From positions 650,749-714,748 of the forward strand of contig NZ_JAEAGO010000003.1 in NCBI RefSeq assembly GCF_016464625.1: 64,000 nucleotides of DNA, read 5' to 3'. The position numbers and the translations under genes were made by a program. Shown piece after piece: positions 1 through 8,547 of the stretch. The notes beneath the pieces were generated by a model, which saw nothing but the letters and a program-made list of their open reading frames with translations, searched no databases and had not been told where the DNA came from. The DNA is from Penaeicola halotolerans. GTDB lineage: Bacteria > Bacteroidota > Bacteroidia > Cytophagales > Cyclobacteriaceae. The stretch's first letter is position 1. Every line of letters starts with the position of its first letter.

Positions 1-648
1 TACTGTCACCGAAGTGTTTTCAGATGGCAAAGTTGACTTCAATAAGTTGAGTGCTTTGCGCGGGATGATGATCGCACTACCATCTTCAGAGGCTACATCT
101 ACCCTTCTATATCTGATAAGTCTATGGCCATCTGTCGCTACAAAAGTCGTATTTGTCTCACTTAGATTGACATAAACGCCTGTCATCGCTGGTCTCAACT
201 CATCATTGCTCGTAGCAAAGATAGTATTAGCTATAGCGCTGCTAAGTACTTCTGTAGACATCTCCACTGTAGTTGCATTAGAGACTGTAGGAATTTTAGG
301 GAAGTCTGTGGCATTTTCACCCGCTAGCTTGTATCTACCATTGTCACTGCTGATCTCTACACTGTAGCTGTCATTGTCTATCGTAAAAGTGACAGGCTGC
401 TCTGGCAGATTCTTCAATGTCTCCATCAAAATCTTGGCAGGAACAGCTATCTGACCGTCTTCTTTGGCTTCTACATCTATCACTGTCATCATGGAGGTCT
501 GTAGATCTGAGGCGGTGACAGTCAATTTCCCTTCTTTGATTTCAAAAAGAAAATTTTCCAAAATGGGCACTACCGGATTGGTAGTCACTACGCCATTGAT
601 GCTCGATAGATGCTTCAATAAAGCGGATGAAGAAACAATAAATTTCAT
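1..648 (-). CDS. dnaN: DNA polymerase III beta subunit (sliding clamp), 5' part only
   Basis: The clamp encircles DNA and tethers the replicative polymerase. Reading the minus strand from the ATG at 648 gives MKFIVSSSALLKHLSSINGV, the typical clamp N-terminus, and 216 codons stay open to the left edge. They cover domain 1 and most of domain 2, including the conserved stretch with ATDGHRL. The C-terminal third lies outside the window. The gene follows gldG by 126 bp in the same direction. It need not be near dnaA in Bacteroidota, and no origin features are visible here. Identity is secure from the sequence; only the end is missing. Confidence 0.95.
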   Translation of the reverse strand, partial: MKFIVSSSALLKHLSSINGVVTTNPVVPILENFLFEIKEGKLTVTASDLQTSMMTVIDVEAKEDGQIAVPAKILMETLKNLPEQPVTFTIDNDSYSVEISSDNGRYKLAGENATDFPKIPTVSNATTVEMSTEVLSSAIANTIFATSNDELRPAMTGVYVNLSETNTTFVATDGHRLIRYRRVDVASEDGSAIIIPRKALNLLKSTLPSENTSVTV

Positions 649-749
649 ATCGTGAATGCGGTTTTTACTATGTAGAATTACAATTCGGTAAATTTAAAAA
701 TAAAATCATAATTGCATGAGTCTTTCTCGCTTTTTAGCCAAAAACTATG

Positions 750-757
750 CAAACCTA
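750..757 (-). promoter_or_regulatory. possible -7 element for dnaN
   Basis: On the minus strand this reads TAGGTTTG, matching the Bacteroidota -7 consensus TAnnTTTG, about 100 bp upstream of the dnaN ATG. I see no convincing -33 TTTG at the right distance, so the call is weak. It would give dnaN its own transcript besides any read-through from gldG. Confidence 0.3.
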
Positions 758-774
758 TTCATTATACAGCTTTG

Positions 775-2445
775 CTATTTGAGGGATGTATAGCTTCTTT
801 TTCTCCAAGCATACCTAAGCACTCCAAAGACAATAATACAAATTACAGGTAATGCCACATTGAGGAGCTGCCAATAGGTCTTTTCACGTAGTATTTTCGG
901 TCTATCGAGCGGCCTGATTTTGATTTGTTTGTTTCTAGCGAGTATGATACCTTGCTCATCGAGCATGTAAGCTAGCGTATTTTGGATAAAGTCTGCATTG
1001 GCAAAACTTCCAGAAAATGGATCTTCTCCTAATGGAAAAGGTGTTTTGTCTTCTAGGCTGATGTCATTTCGTAAAAAATCGCCATCAGAAACGACTAATG
1101 CTTTACCTACACCTTTATCTCTCCTATCATTAGTATTGGCTCCATCTGGCAAAAATCGATTGTTGAAAAGTGATGTAAACTCGCCTTCAAGTAAATAGGC
1201 CAAAGGAAGATATTCTCTTCCAAAAGTAGCGAAGTCAGGCTCTTCGATATAGTCATTAAAAGCTACTCGCGCAGGAGTAGGAAGTACTCTCGAGTAGTTA
1301 GATGTAAAAACTAGAGGGGTTTTCAAAACGCCCTCAGCCTTGACAGTGTCCATCGAACTCACAAACCTAAAGTAAACTGCATCTAAATTCTTGGTGATTG
1401 GATGCTGCTCCAAGTTATTGGCTATCACATAAAATGGCCAAGGCAATCGGCTAATCTGAGGCTGATCCCCATAGTCTCCTGCAACTACAGGATAATATCC
1501 ACTCCTCAGGTCTTGTACAAAATCACGGTTTATCCTGACACCATATTTGAAGAGCATGTCATCCAAATTTACTTCAAAAGGCAAACCTATAGCACCTTCT
1601 GGAGCTCCAGCCTCTGCCATGTCTACACGCATCACGTCTAGAAAAAATAATACATTGCCTCCACTTAAAAGATACTGATCAAGCTTAAACTTTTCAAGCT
1701 CCGAAAACTCACTTTTTGGCTTATTGATGATGATAGCATCAAATACGCTCAGGTCTTGAAGTTTGCTCAAGTCAAATTTGAAAACATCATATTTAGTCAG
1801 CAAAACATCAGTCAGACCCAAGACATCTAGTGAGTCCAGTTCTCCATGACCTATAGAAAGCCCTATACGAGGCCGTTCTTCACCTACAAGTACTTTTAGT
1901 GAAGAGGCTATCTGATATTCTATGTTTTCTATTGACTGATTGAGTATCTCTTCAGGACTAGCTGGGGAGTTTCCTTGATTTTTGAGTAGCTGTACTCCTA
2001 CCATTTGGTCACCCATTTTAATCCCTAAGCCCGGGAAAATTAATTTACTCGATCTTTTCCCATCCTCATTGATCATCAAATTGGTAGGCCTCACTCCCAT
2101 CTGAGCTAGCTCTCTCATAAACTCTATCTTATAGTCTTCATCCACTATAGTGACTGGATCTACAAAGTAGTAAGAGACTCGAACATTGGCATAAGCCTTA
2201 AATTGCTCGAGCATCTCGATAGTAGATTGCTGTAGTCGCTTCATACCTGAAGGTAAATCTCCTGCTAGGTAGATTTCAAATTCTATCTCCTCTGGAATAC
2301 TCCTAGCTAAACTAATCGCTGCATCACTGATGCTATAGCGCTTTTCTTCTGTCAAATCCCATCGATAAAAATAACTCGCAGAAAAGAAGTTTATCGCAAT
2401 GATCCCAACAAGCAGCAACAGAAGATTAAGTGATCTAGCTTTCAT
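775..2445 (-). CDS. gldG: gliding motility ABC transporter auxiliary protein GldG
   Basis: The 556-aa product matches GldG, the membrane-anchored extracytoplasmic component associated with the GldA/GldF ABC transporter. One transmembrane segment lies near residues 7-27. A long periplasmic region follows, with the ABC-type 'uncharacterized transport' fold (SIGHGELDSLD, then FFLDVMRV). A second hydrophobic segment sits near 528-546, before a basic tail. The start ATG overlaps the gldF stop as ATGA, so translation is probably coupled. In Flavobacterium johnsoniae gldA, gldF and gldG are all needed for gliding, but the transported substrate is unknown. Family identity is firm; the role here is inferred from the family. 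Confidence 0.92.
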   Translation of the reverse strand: MKARSLNLLLLLVGIIAINFFSASYFYRWDLTEEKRYSISDAAISLARSIPEEIEFEIYLAGDLPSGMKRLQQSTIEMLEQFKAYANVRVSYYFVDPVTIVDEDYKIEFMRELAQMGVRPTNLMINEDGKRSSKLIFPGLGIKMGDQMVGVQLLKNQGNSPASPEEILNQSIENIEYQIASSLKVLVGEERPRIGLSIGHGELDSLDVLGLTDVLLTKYDVFKFDLSKLQDLSVFDAIIINKPKSEFSELEKFKLDQYLLSGGNVLFFLDVMRVDMAEAGAPEGAIGLPFEVNLDDMLFKYGVRINRDFVQDLRSGYYPVVAGDYGDQPQISRLPWPFYVIANNLEQHPITKNLDAVYFRFVSSMDTVKAEGVLKTPLVFTSNYSRVLPTPARVAFNDYIEEPDFATFGREYLPLAYLLEGEFTSLFNNRFLPDGANTNDRRDKGVGKALVVSDGDFLRNDISLEDKTPFPLGEDPFSGSFANADFIQNTLAYMLDEQGIILARNKQIKIRPLDRPKILREKTYWQLLNVALPVICIIVFGVLRYAWRKRSYTSLK

Positions 2446-3170
2446 GACTTACTCCTTTCTAGTATATGAGTAGTTGAATAAATCGACAGTATGATCAAAC
2501 TGACTAAGTAGATAACATCTCGCGAATCTATCAAACCCCTACTCAATGAATCATAGTGATAGGACAAACTCAAAAACTCTATGAATAATGATAAATCACT
2601 CCAGACATTGATATTGGCTATAGAAGACAAACCAGTATGAAAGAAGAAACTAAAAAATACTGCGAGTATGAATGCTACGATTTGGTTGTCTGTAAATGAT
2701 GAAGTCAAAACTCCAAAACCAGTAAATACCGCTCCAAGCAGTAACAAACCTATGTAAGAACCTATCACTCTCGCGGTGTCGATATTACCGATCGGATCTC
2801 CTAACTGATAGATAGAGTAATAATAAATAATGGTAGGAAGAATCGTCAGCGCCATCAATGTGAATCCTGCTAAGTACTTGCCTATAACAATATCTGTCAC
2901 CTTCAATGGACTGGTGTAGAGTAACTCTAGCGTACCTGCTTTTTGTTCCTCTGCAAACATCCGCATATTGATCGCAGGCACCATAAACATCAAAATGTAG
3001 GGTGCATAATAAAAGAAAGCAGACATCTCCGCATAGCCATATGTAAGGACATTGGATTCAGGGAAAACCCAGACGATCAAGCCCATACTGACTAGAAAAA
3101 TGGCCATCACAATGTAGGCCACTAGACTATTGAAAAAACTATTGATTTCTTTGATATAGATATGCCACAT
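2442..3170 (-). CDS. gldF: gliding motility ABC transporter permease GldF
   Basis: A 242-aa ABC-2 type permease with about six hydrophobic segments. The loop after the second segment carries the family motif around MRMFAEEQKAGTLELLYTSP, where a glutamate-rich coupling region contacts the ATPase. It should form the membrane channel of the GldA-GldF-GldG complex. It starts 1 bp downstream of the gldA stop and overlaps gldG by 4 bp, so the three genes form one translationally linked block. Length and topology are normal for GldF. Confidence 0.92.
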   Translation of the reverse strand: MWHIYIKEINSFFNSLVAYIVMAIFLVSMGLIVWVFPESNVLTYGYAEMSAFFYYAPYILMFMVPAINMRMFAEEQKAGTLELLYTSPLKVTDIVIGKYLAGFTLMALTILPTIIYYYSIYQLGDPIGNIDTARVIGSYIGLLLLGAVFTGFGVLTSSFTDNQIVAFILAVFFSFFFHTGLSSIANINVWSDLSLFIEFLSLSYHYDSLSRGLIDSRDVIYLVSLIILSIYSTTHILERSKS

Positions 3171-3171
3171 A

Positions 3172-4083
3172 TCAGCGAGTCAATTGGTGAAAAATAGTTT
3201 CTAAAGAATCCGATTGCTGTCTCAAGCCTTCAACCGATAATCCTCGCTGACTCAACTCTCCAACGATTTTACTTTTGACTTGAGCGGATTTTTCGCATTT
3301 AAGCAAATATTCTCGCGATTTGACCTGTTCGACTGATATCACACCTTTGATACTCATAAGTATCTCTACAGACACTTCAGTACTCAACTCTATGTATAGT
3401 AGGTCTTCTTCACTAGTGCTTTGCGTTAGGTTGTCTAGTCGATCATTTGCTACGATCTTTCCTTTGTTGATGATGACTACCTGGTCACAAAGCGCTTGGA
3501 CTTCCTGCATGATGTGAGTAGAAAATATCACCGTCTTATCCTTGCTCAAAGATTTGATCAAACTTCTAATCTCGACTAGTTGATTAGGATCTAGACCTGT
3601 AGTTGGCTCATCCAAAATCAAAACTTTCGGTTGATGGATCAAGGCCTTGGCTAATCCTACCCTTTGACGATATCCTTTGGATAGCTGCCCTATTTTTTTG
3701 TGTTGTTCCAAAGTCAAACCACACTTTTCTATCATCTCATGTACGCTGTCTTTCCTTTGAGACCTTGGCACATCAAAAAGTGCTGCCGTGAATGACAAAT
3801 ACTCTTTTACATACATATCAAGGTATAATGGATTGTGCTCAGGAAGGTAGCCAATCATTCGCTTGGCAGCTATTGGATCTTTAGCGACATCTATGCCGCA
3901 GATAGTCACCTCTCCTGTATCAGCTGAGAGGTAACCTGTGGCAATTTTCATAGTAGTAGATTTCCCAGCTCCATTTGGCCCCAAAAAACCTAAGATTTGA
4001 CCTTCTTTAGCTTCAAAGGAAATTTCATCCAATGCCTTTTGCAACCCAAAAAACTTACTAACTCCTACTACTTTGATAGACAT
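3172..4083 (-). CDS. gldA: gliding motility ABC transporter ATP-binding protein GldA
   Basis: A 303-aa ABC ATPase. Walker A GPNGAGKS is near residues 35-42, a degenerate signature LSKGYRQR near 134-141, Walker B VLILDEP near 154-160, and the switch histidine in FSTHIMQE. The C-terminal 80 residues form the extra domain usual in this family. It powers the GldF/GldG complex. In F. johnsoniae gldA lies apart from gldFG; here it directly precedes gldF, as in Cytophagales such as Cytophaga hutchinsonii (from memory). It begins 1 bp after the SDR stop, so the SDR gene belongs to the same transcript. Confidence 0.92.
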   Translation of the reverse strand: MSIKVVGVSKFFGLQKALDEISFEAKEGQILGFLGPNGAGKSTTMKIATGYLSADTGEVTICGIDVAKDPIAAKRMIGYLPEHNPLYLDMYVKEYLSFTAALFDVPRSQRKDSVHEMIEKCGLTLEQHKKIGQLSKGYRQRVGLAKALIHQPKVLILDEPTTGLDPNQLVEIRSLIKSLSKDKTVIFSTHIMQEVQALCDQVVIINKGKIVANDRLDNLTQSTSEEDLLYIELSTEVSVEILMSIKGVISVEQVKSREYLLKCEKSAQVKSKIVGELSQRGLSVEGLRQQSDSLETIFHQLTR

Positions 4084-4084
4084 A

Positions 4085-4786
4085 TTACTTTTGTTTTCCT
4101 CTTGGTCTAAGTGGTCTCAGCTCGATATCTGCCACGAAATAGTTTGGATGTGTCTCGAGCGTTTGCACTATAGTGGTGGCAACGTCCTCAGGCCTCATCA
4201 TATTATCATTAGCGTTCATTCCTTCTATATCATCAAAAAAATTAGTCTTGACAGATCCAGGATATACCGTACTCACTTTGATGCCAAAGTCACGAAGCTC
4301 CATGTACATAGAATGAGAGATTCCTCTTACAGCATGCTTAGTCCCTACATATCCAGCGAAGTTTAGCACGCCATTGAGACCAGCGATAGATGCGATATTG
4401 ATGATATGCCCCTCATCTTGAACTTTCATATTAGGCACGATCAATCTGCTGACATAAAAGATCCCATGGACATTGGTATCAAACATCGCTTTCCAGTCCT
4501 CCACTTTCATCTCGTCTATAGGAGCTGCCACACCAAAGCCTGCATTATTAATCAGGATTCTGATATCATTACCTAGTTTTTGAGTAGTGTCGGCATATGC
4601 CTTTTCTACACTCGATTGAGAGGCTACATCGCAAGTGAAAAAGTGGAAATTTATATGATTGAGAGAGGGTTTACTTCTCCCCCATCCAGCTACGATACAT
4701 CCTTTATCTAATAGTTGCTTGACAGTTTCTAAACCTATCCCTTTACTGACCCCTGTTACTACTGCTACTTTACCCTTTAAGTCCAT
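4085..4786 (-). CDS. SDR family NAD(P)-dependent oxidoreductase
   Basis: A 233-aa classical short-chain dehydrogenase. The Rossmann motif TGVSKGIG is at residues 11-18, NNAG at 80-83, the catalytic Ser near 133, and Tyr146-x3-Lys150 (YVGTK). All catalytic residues are present, so it should be an active cytosolic oxidoreductase. The substrate cannot be told from sequence. The gene is first in a run SDR-gldA-gldF-gldG-dnaN with a 1-bp gap to gldA, so it is probably cotranscribed with the gliding ABC transporter. Nothing known links SDR activity to gliding, and the linkage may be incidental. Confidence 0.88.
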   Translation of the reverse strand: MDLKGKVAVVTGVSKGIGLETVKQLLDKGCIVAGWGRSKPSLNHINFHFFTCDVASQSSVEKAYADTTQKLGNDIRILINNAGFGVAAPIDEMKVEDWKAMFDTNVHGIFYVSRLIVPNMKVQDEGHIINIASIAGLNGVLNFAGYVGTKHAVRGISHSMYMELRDFGIKVSTVYPGSVKTNFFDDIEGMNANDNMMRPEDVATTIVQTLETHPNYFVADIELRPLRPRGKQK

Positions 4787-4887
4787 ATTTCAAAATTATA
4801 AATTAATCTGTGTTTAAAATGATTTTGTGATTTATTTCAGCTTAGTCAACACCACTAAAAAGGATTTGGTTTGTATATCAAACATTC

Positions 4888-5229
4888 ATGCAACAGTGTG
4901 TACAAAATCTATTGCTACATTTATGCATGCATTGGCTCAAGACACTTTTTACTATTTACTTATTTGTGCTATCAGCATATCCATGTCAAGATCTCACTCA
5001 GACTTGTAGTGGTGAATCGATAGATATTTGTCAAACAGACACAGAAAAATCTAATGAAACTGAAAGCTGCTCTCCGCTCTGTAGCTGTGAATGTTGTCAA
5101 ACTGTTTTGAGTATCAATCAGAGTCTTCACCTAGGTTTTTCAAAAAATCCTAATAGCTCAGAGATGGCATTTTTTGGTTCCTATCAGCCTTTCAATAAAG
5201 AATTGAAGGATCCTCCCCCGATTTGTTAG
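4888..5229 (+). CDS. small Cys-rich DUF6660-like protein preceding a TonB receptor
   Basis: The 113-aa product has a hydrophobic N-terminal segment (LKTLFTIYLFVLSAYPC), a central cysteine cluster (CSPLCSCECC) and a short C-terminal PPPIC tail. This is the pattern I associate with the DUF6660 family, small Bacteroidota proteins usually encoded just before TonB-dependent receptors. The ATG at 4888 is used here. The ATG at 4927 (MHWLKTLF) would give a more normal signal sequence and may be the true start. The gap to the receptor gene is only 38 bp. The cysteines suggest metal or redox chemistry at the envelope, but no function is established. The family call is from memory of the motif. Confidence 0.7.
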   Translation: MQQCVQNLLLHLCMHWLKTLFTIYLFVLSAYPCQDLTQTCSGESIDICQTDTEKSNETESCSPLCSCECCQTVLSINQSLHLGFSKNPNSSEMAFFGSYQPFNKELKDPPPIC

Positions 5230-5267
5230 CTGACTCAATAAATCATTCAGCTAATTAAAATCATCTT

Positions 5268-7442
5268 ATGAAAAATTATATCCTTATGGTACTGCTCTGT
5301 ATTAGTAGCAGCATCGCTTATAGTCAATCTATCTCATTCAAAACTATCGATGAAGCAGGCCAAATTCTCATCGGAGTCAGTGTTCAAATTAAGGAAACTA
5401 AGACAGGCAAAGTATCTGATAATAATGGACTAGTGTCATTTACAGATTTATCTGCTGGAAGCTACACTTTTGTATTTAAATATCTCGGATATGAATCTGT
5501 CACTATCAAACAACAGCTTCCTATACAGATCGAGATGCCAATCATCGTATCGCTAGAAGAGTCTCATGAGCATGAGATGGAGGCTATCACTGTCAAAGCT
5601 ACGCGTACGAGTAGGCTCATAGATAATACTCCTACAAGAGTGGAAGTGATCGCTGGAGAAGAGTTGGAAGAAAAAGGTAATATGAATGCCGCTAATATCT
5701 CTATGATCTTGAGAGAGAGCACGGGTATTCAGGTTCAGCAGACATCTGCTACTTCTGCCAATGCTACCTTTAGAATTCAAGGGCTTGATGGCCGATATAC
5801 TCAACTCCTCAGAGACGGCATACCTCTGTACAATGGATTTGCAGGAGGACTAAGTATCATGCAGATACCACCTCTAGACTTACAACAAGTCGAAATTATC
5901 AAAGGCAGTTCGTCTACACTGTATGGAGGTGGTGCCATTGCTGGACTTATTAACTTAGTCCCTATCAAACCTACTGATGAACGAAGACTTAACTTGATGA
6001 CAAATTTCACCTCTGCGGGCGGACAAGATTATAATGTCTTCTATGCAGAAAAATTTGGTAAAATAGGCACCTCTGTATATGGAACATTAAACAAGCAAGC
6101 GTTCTACGATCCAGATGGAGATCGCTTTACCAATATCCCTGAGATCTCAAGATGGAATCTTAACCCTAGTATATTCTTCTATGGAGAGAACGATGCTGTA
6201 CTAGAAATAGGCGGTATTTTCTCTGAAGAATCTAGAAATGGTGGTGACATCAGAGCACTCAATGAAACTCCTGGATTCAGCTATGTAGAGCGGACTAAAA
6301 CAAATAGAAATGCAGCTGTCATTCAATATCAGCGATCGCTTAATGCTAGTACAAACTTGCAGATAAAAGGGAATTATAACTACTATGACAGAGAAACTCG
6401 ACTTGCTAATTTCCAGTTTTCCGGAATCCAAAAATCTAGCTTTTCTGAGATCAATTTGACTAAAAAAGCTAAAGAAAATGATGAATGGATCGGAGGATTA
6501 AACCTATGGACCGATCAATTCGATGATAGGTCTATTCCCACTTCTATCAATCTAGGTTATCAGCTTACCACAGTGGGTGCATTTCTCCAAAGAACCACTA
6601 ATATCAATGACAAAAACACACTTGAAAGTGGGTTAAGGATAGATCACACGACTGATTACGGGACTTTTGTATTGCCGAGAGTTTCATGGCTTCACCGCTT
6701 CAATAGCAGACTGAGCACTCGACTTGGAGGTGGATTAGGATATAAAAATCCGACTGTATTTACTGAAAAGTCAGAGGAAATCAACTTTAGGTATGTACTA
6801 CCCACTTCTCCAGAAGATAATGCCGCAGAGCGTTCGGTCGGAGCAAATTTAGATGTCAACTATTTGATCCCCATTGGAGATGAGGCTTCATTATCTATCA
6901 ACCAGCTATTTTTCTACACTCAGATCAATGATCCCTTGATCCTACAGCCCGAACCTGACATGGTTTTTCTGAAATACAATAATGTATCTGGAGATGTCCA
7001 TACCGCAGGCTTCGAAACTAACATCAAAGCCAATTACAAAGACTTCAAGCTATTTGCTGGCTATACTTTTATCAATGCTCGTAACCACTATGAAGGTATG
7101 AATATGCCCATACCACTCACGCCTAGATCTCAAGTGGGTGTAGTATTGATGTATGAAATAGAGGGAAAACTTAGAGCAGGCTTTGAAAGCTACTTTACAG
7201 GTAGGCAATATCTGATGAACGAAAGCTACTCACCTAGTTATTGGAGATTTGGGTTTATGGGAGAAAAGATCTGGGAACGATTTTCTATTTTCATCAACTT
7301 TGAAAACTTTACAGATACTCGACAGGATAAGTTTTCGCCAATCGTAGGTGGAAGTCCTAATGAACCTACCTTTACTCAGATATGGGCTCCTACTGATGGT
7401 TTTATAGTCAATGGAGGGTTTAAGATCTTTTTGGGAGAATAA
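5268..7442 (+). CDS. TonB-dependent receptor
   Basis: A 724-aa outer-membrane receptor. A signal peptide (about residues 1-19, cleaved after AYS) is followed by a carboxypeptidase-regulatory-like domain (about 22-95, typical of Bacteroidota). The plug (about 115-230) contains RIQGLDGRYTQLLRDGIPLY and EIIKGSSSTLYGGGAIAG, and a 22-strand-type barrel runs to the C-terminus. It imports a ligand using TonB energy. The length suits siderophore, heme, cobalamin or metal receptors rather than SusC (about 1000 aa), and there is no SusD partner. With the upstream Cys-rich protein a metal-related ligand is plausible but unproven. Transcription ends at the hairpin just downstream. Confidence 0.92.
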   Translation: MKNYILMVLLCISSSIAYSQSISFKTIDEAGQILIGVSVQIKETKTGKVSDNNGLVSFTDLSAGSYTFVFKYLGYESVTIKQQLPIQIEMPIIVSLEESHEHEMEAITVKATRTSRLIDNTPTRVEVIAGEELEEKGNMNAANISMILRESTGIQVQQTSATSANATFRIQGLDGRYTQLLRDGIPLYNGFAGGLSIMQIPPLDLQQVEIIKGSSSTLYGGGAIAGLINLVPIKPTDERRLNLMTNFTSAGGQDYNVFYAEKFGKIGTSVYGTLNKQAFYDPDGDRFTNIPEISRWNLNPSIFFYGENDAVLEIGGIFSEESRNGGDIRALNETPGFSYVERTKTNRNAAVIQYQRSLNASTNLQIKGNYNYYDRETRLANFQFSGIQKSSFSEINLTKKAKENDEWIGGLNLWTDQFDDRSIPTSINLGYQLTTVGAFLQRTTNINDKNTLESGLRIDHTTDYGTFVLPRVSWLHRFNSRLSTRLGGGLGYKNPTVFTEKSEEINFRYVLPTSPEDNAAERSVGANLDVNYLIPIGDEASLSINQLFFYTQINDPLILQPEPDMVFLKYNNVSGDVHTAGFETNIKANYKDFKLFAGYTFINARNHYEGMNMPIPLTPRSQVGVVLMYEIEGKLRAGFESYFTGRQYLMNESYSPSYWRFGFMGEKIWERFSIFINFENFTDTRQDKFSPIVGGSPNEPTFTQIWAPTDGFIVNGGFKIFLGE

Positions 7443-7476
7443 AAAATACCGAGGGAAATGATTCTCTCGGTATTTT
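7443..7476 (+). terminator. bidirectional rho-independent terminator
   Basis: An 11-bp inverted repeat (AAAATACCGAG ... CTCGGTATTTT) lies exactly between the convergent TonB receptor and purine nucleoside phosphorylase genes. A/T tracts flank both sides, so it can end transcription from either strand. Confidence 0.8.
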
Positions 7477-7488
7477 CTTTACTTGACT

Positions 7489-8313
7489 TTAATCTATGCT
7501 AGCAATCAACTCACTGATCACTTTAGCCATCCCAGGTTCTGCTTTCATAGCAGCAGCGATCACTTCTGCTACTGTTACTTTTTTGATATTACCTGGAGTA
7601 CACAAGTCCGTGATAGCAGATATCGCAAATACGGGTAAGTCCATATGTCTCGCTACGATGACTTCAGGTATAGTAGACATCCCTACGGCATCTCCACCGA
7701 TGACCCTTAGGTAGTGATACTCAGCCTTGGTCTCCAAGTTTGGCCCTTGTACTCCTGTATAAACGCCAGTATGGACTCTAATACCATGTTTTTTAGCAAT
7801 AGCCAATGCTTGGTCGATCATACCTTGATCATAAGGCTCACTCATATCAGGAAATCTTACACCAAAGTCATCAAGATTTTTTCCTCTCAATGGATTCTCT
7901 GGAAATAGGTCCACATGGTCTTTGATAATCATCAAATCACTGATCTTAAAATCAGGGTTCAACCCACCAGCTGCATTACTCACAAAAAGTCTCTTAATTC
8001 CGAGTGCTTTCAATACGCGGACTGGGAAAGTAACTTCTTGCATACTGTAACCTTCGTAGTAGTGAAACCTACCCTTCATCGCTACGACTGTCTTCTGACC
8101 TATTTTACCAAAAATCAACTTACCAGAATGGCTCTCCACTGTAGAAATGGGAAAATGAGGAATATCTTCGTAGTTGATCTCGTGCTGAATATCTATATGA
8201 TCAATGAGCTGACCTAAACCGGTTCCGAGGATGATGCCAAAATCAGGAGTAATATCAAATTGCTTTTTGATGTAGTCCCTTGCACTTTTTATTTTTTTAC
8301 TATAAGTCTGCAT
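7489..8313 (-). CDS. purine-nucleoside phosphorylase (trimeric PNP family)
   Basis: A 274-aa protein of the PNP/MTAP family. It cleaves inosine and guanosine, or their deoxy forms, with phosphate to release the base for salvage. Visible family motifs are the phosphate-binding GTGLGQLI near the N-terminus, MKGRFHYYEGY around residues 85-95, FVSNAAGGLN near 110-120, and GVQGPNLETKAEY followed by GMSTIPEVIVARH. The length of about 270 aa marks the trimeric class (punA/deoD2 type), not the hexameric 235-aa DeoD. It is a single-gene unit ending at the shared terminator; upstream lies the ftsZ terminator. Confidence 0.93.
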   Translation of the reverse strand: MQTYSKKIKSARDYIKKQFDITPDFGIILGTGLGQLIDHIDIQHEINYEDIPHFPISTVESHSGKLIFGKIGQKTVVAMKGRFHYYEGYSMQEVTFPVRVLKALGIKRLFVSNAAGGLNPDFKISDLMIIKDHVDLFPENPLRGKNLDDFGVRFPDMSEPYDQGMIDQALAIAKKHGIRVHTGVYTGVQGPNLETKAEYHYLRVIGGDAVGMSTIPEVIVARHMDLPVFAISAITDLCTPGNIKKVTVAEVIAAAMKAEPGMAKVISELIASID

Positions 8314-8393
8314 ATTTCTTTCTTTTGTCTACAATTATAATCAAATCTCTACTGACATGTTTGACAAGATAGCCATAGTGATGGACAAAAATA

Positions 8394-8422
8394 AGTCCCA
8401 CAGACGGCTGTCATATGGGACT
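8394..8422 (-). terminator. probable terminator after ftsZ
   Basis: Arms AGTCCCA and TGGGACT (8394-8400 and 8416-8422) enclose a second small CAG/CTG stem. On the minus strand the hairpin is followed by TTATTTTTG. It lies 126 bp beyond the ftsZ stop and before the PNP gene, so it plausibly ends the dcw transcript. The T-run is interrupted, so strength is uncertain. Confidence 0.5.
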
Positions 8423-8547
8423 ATGGATGGAAATGCAAATCCCAGCCCTCCCTATTAGCTTCACAGCAAAGAGGAGGATTTGTCAGAAAAACTTCACTGT
8501 TAGTCTTTCGGGCAGGGCAGAATTACATACTTATATCCAGCTGTCTA

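Noticed and set aside
464-655. 63-aa open frame on the plus strand overlapping the dnaN start
   Set aside because: It is the complement of the conserved dnaN N-terminus.
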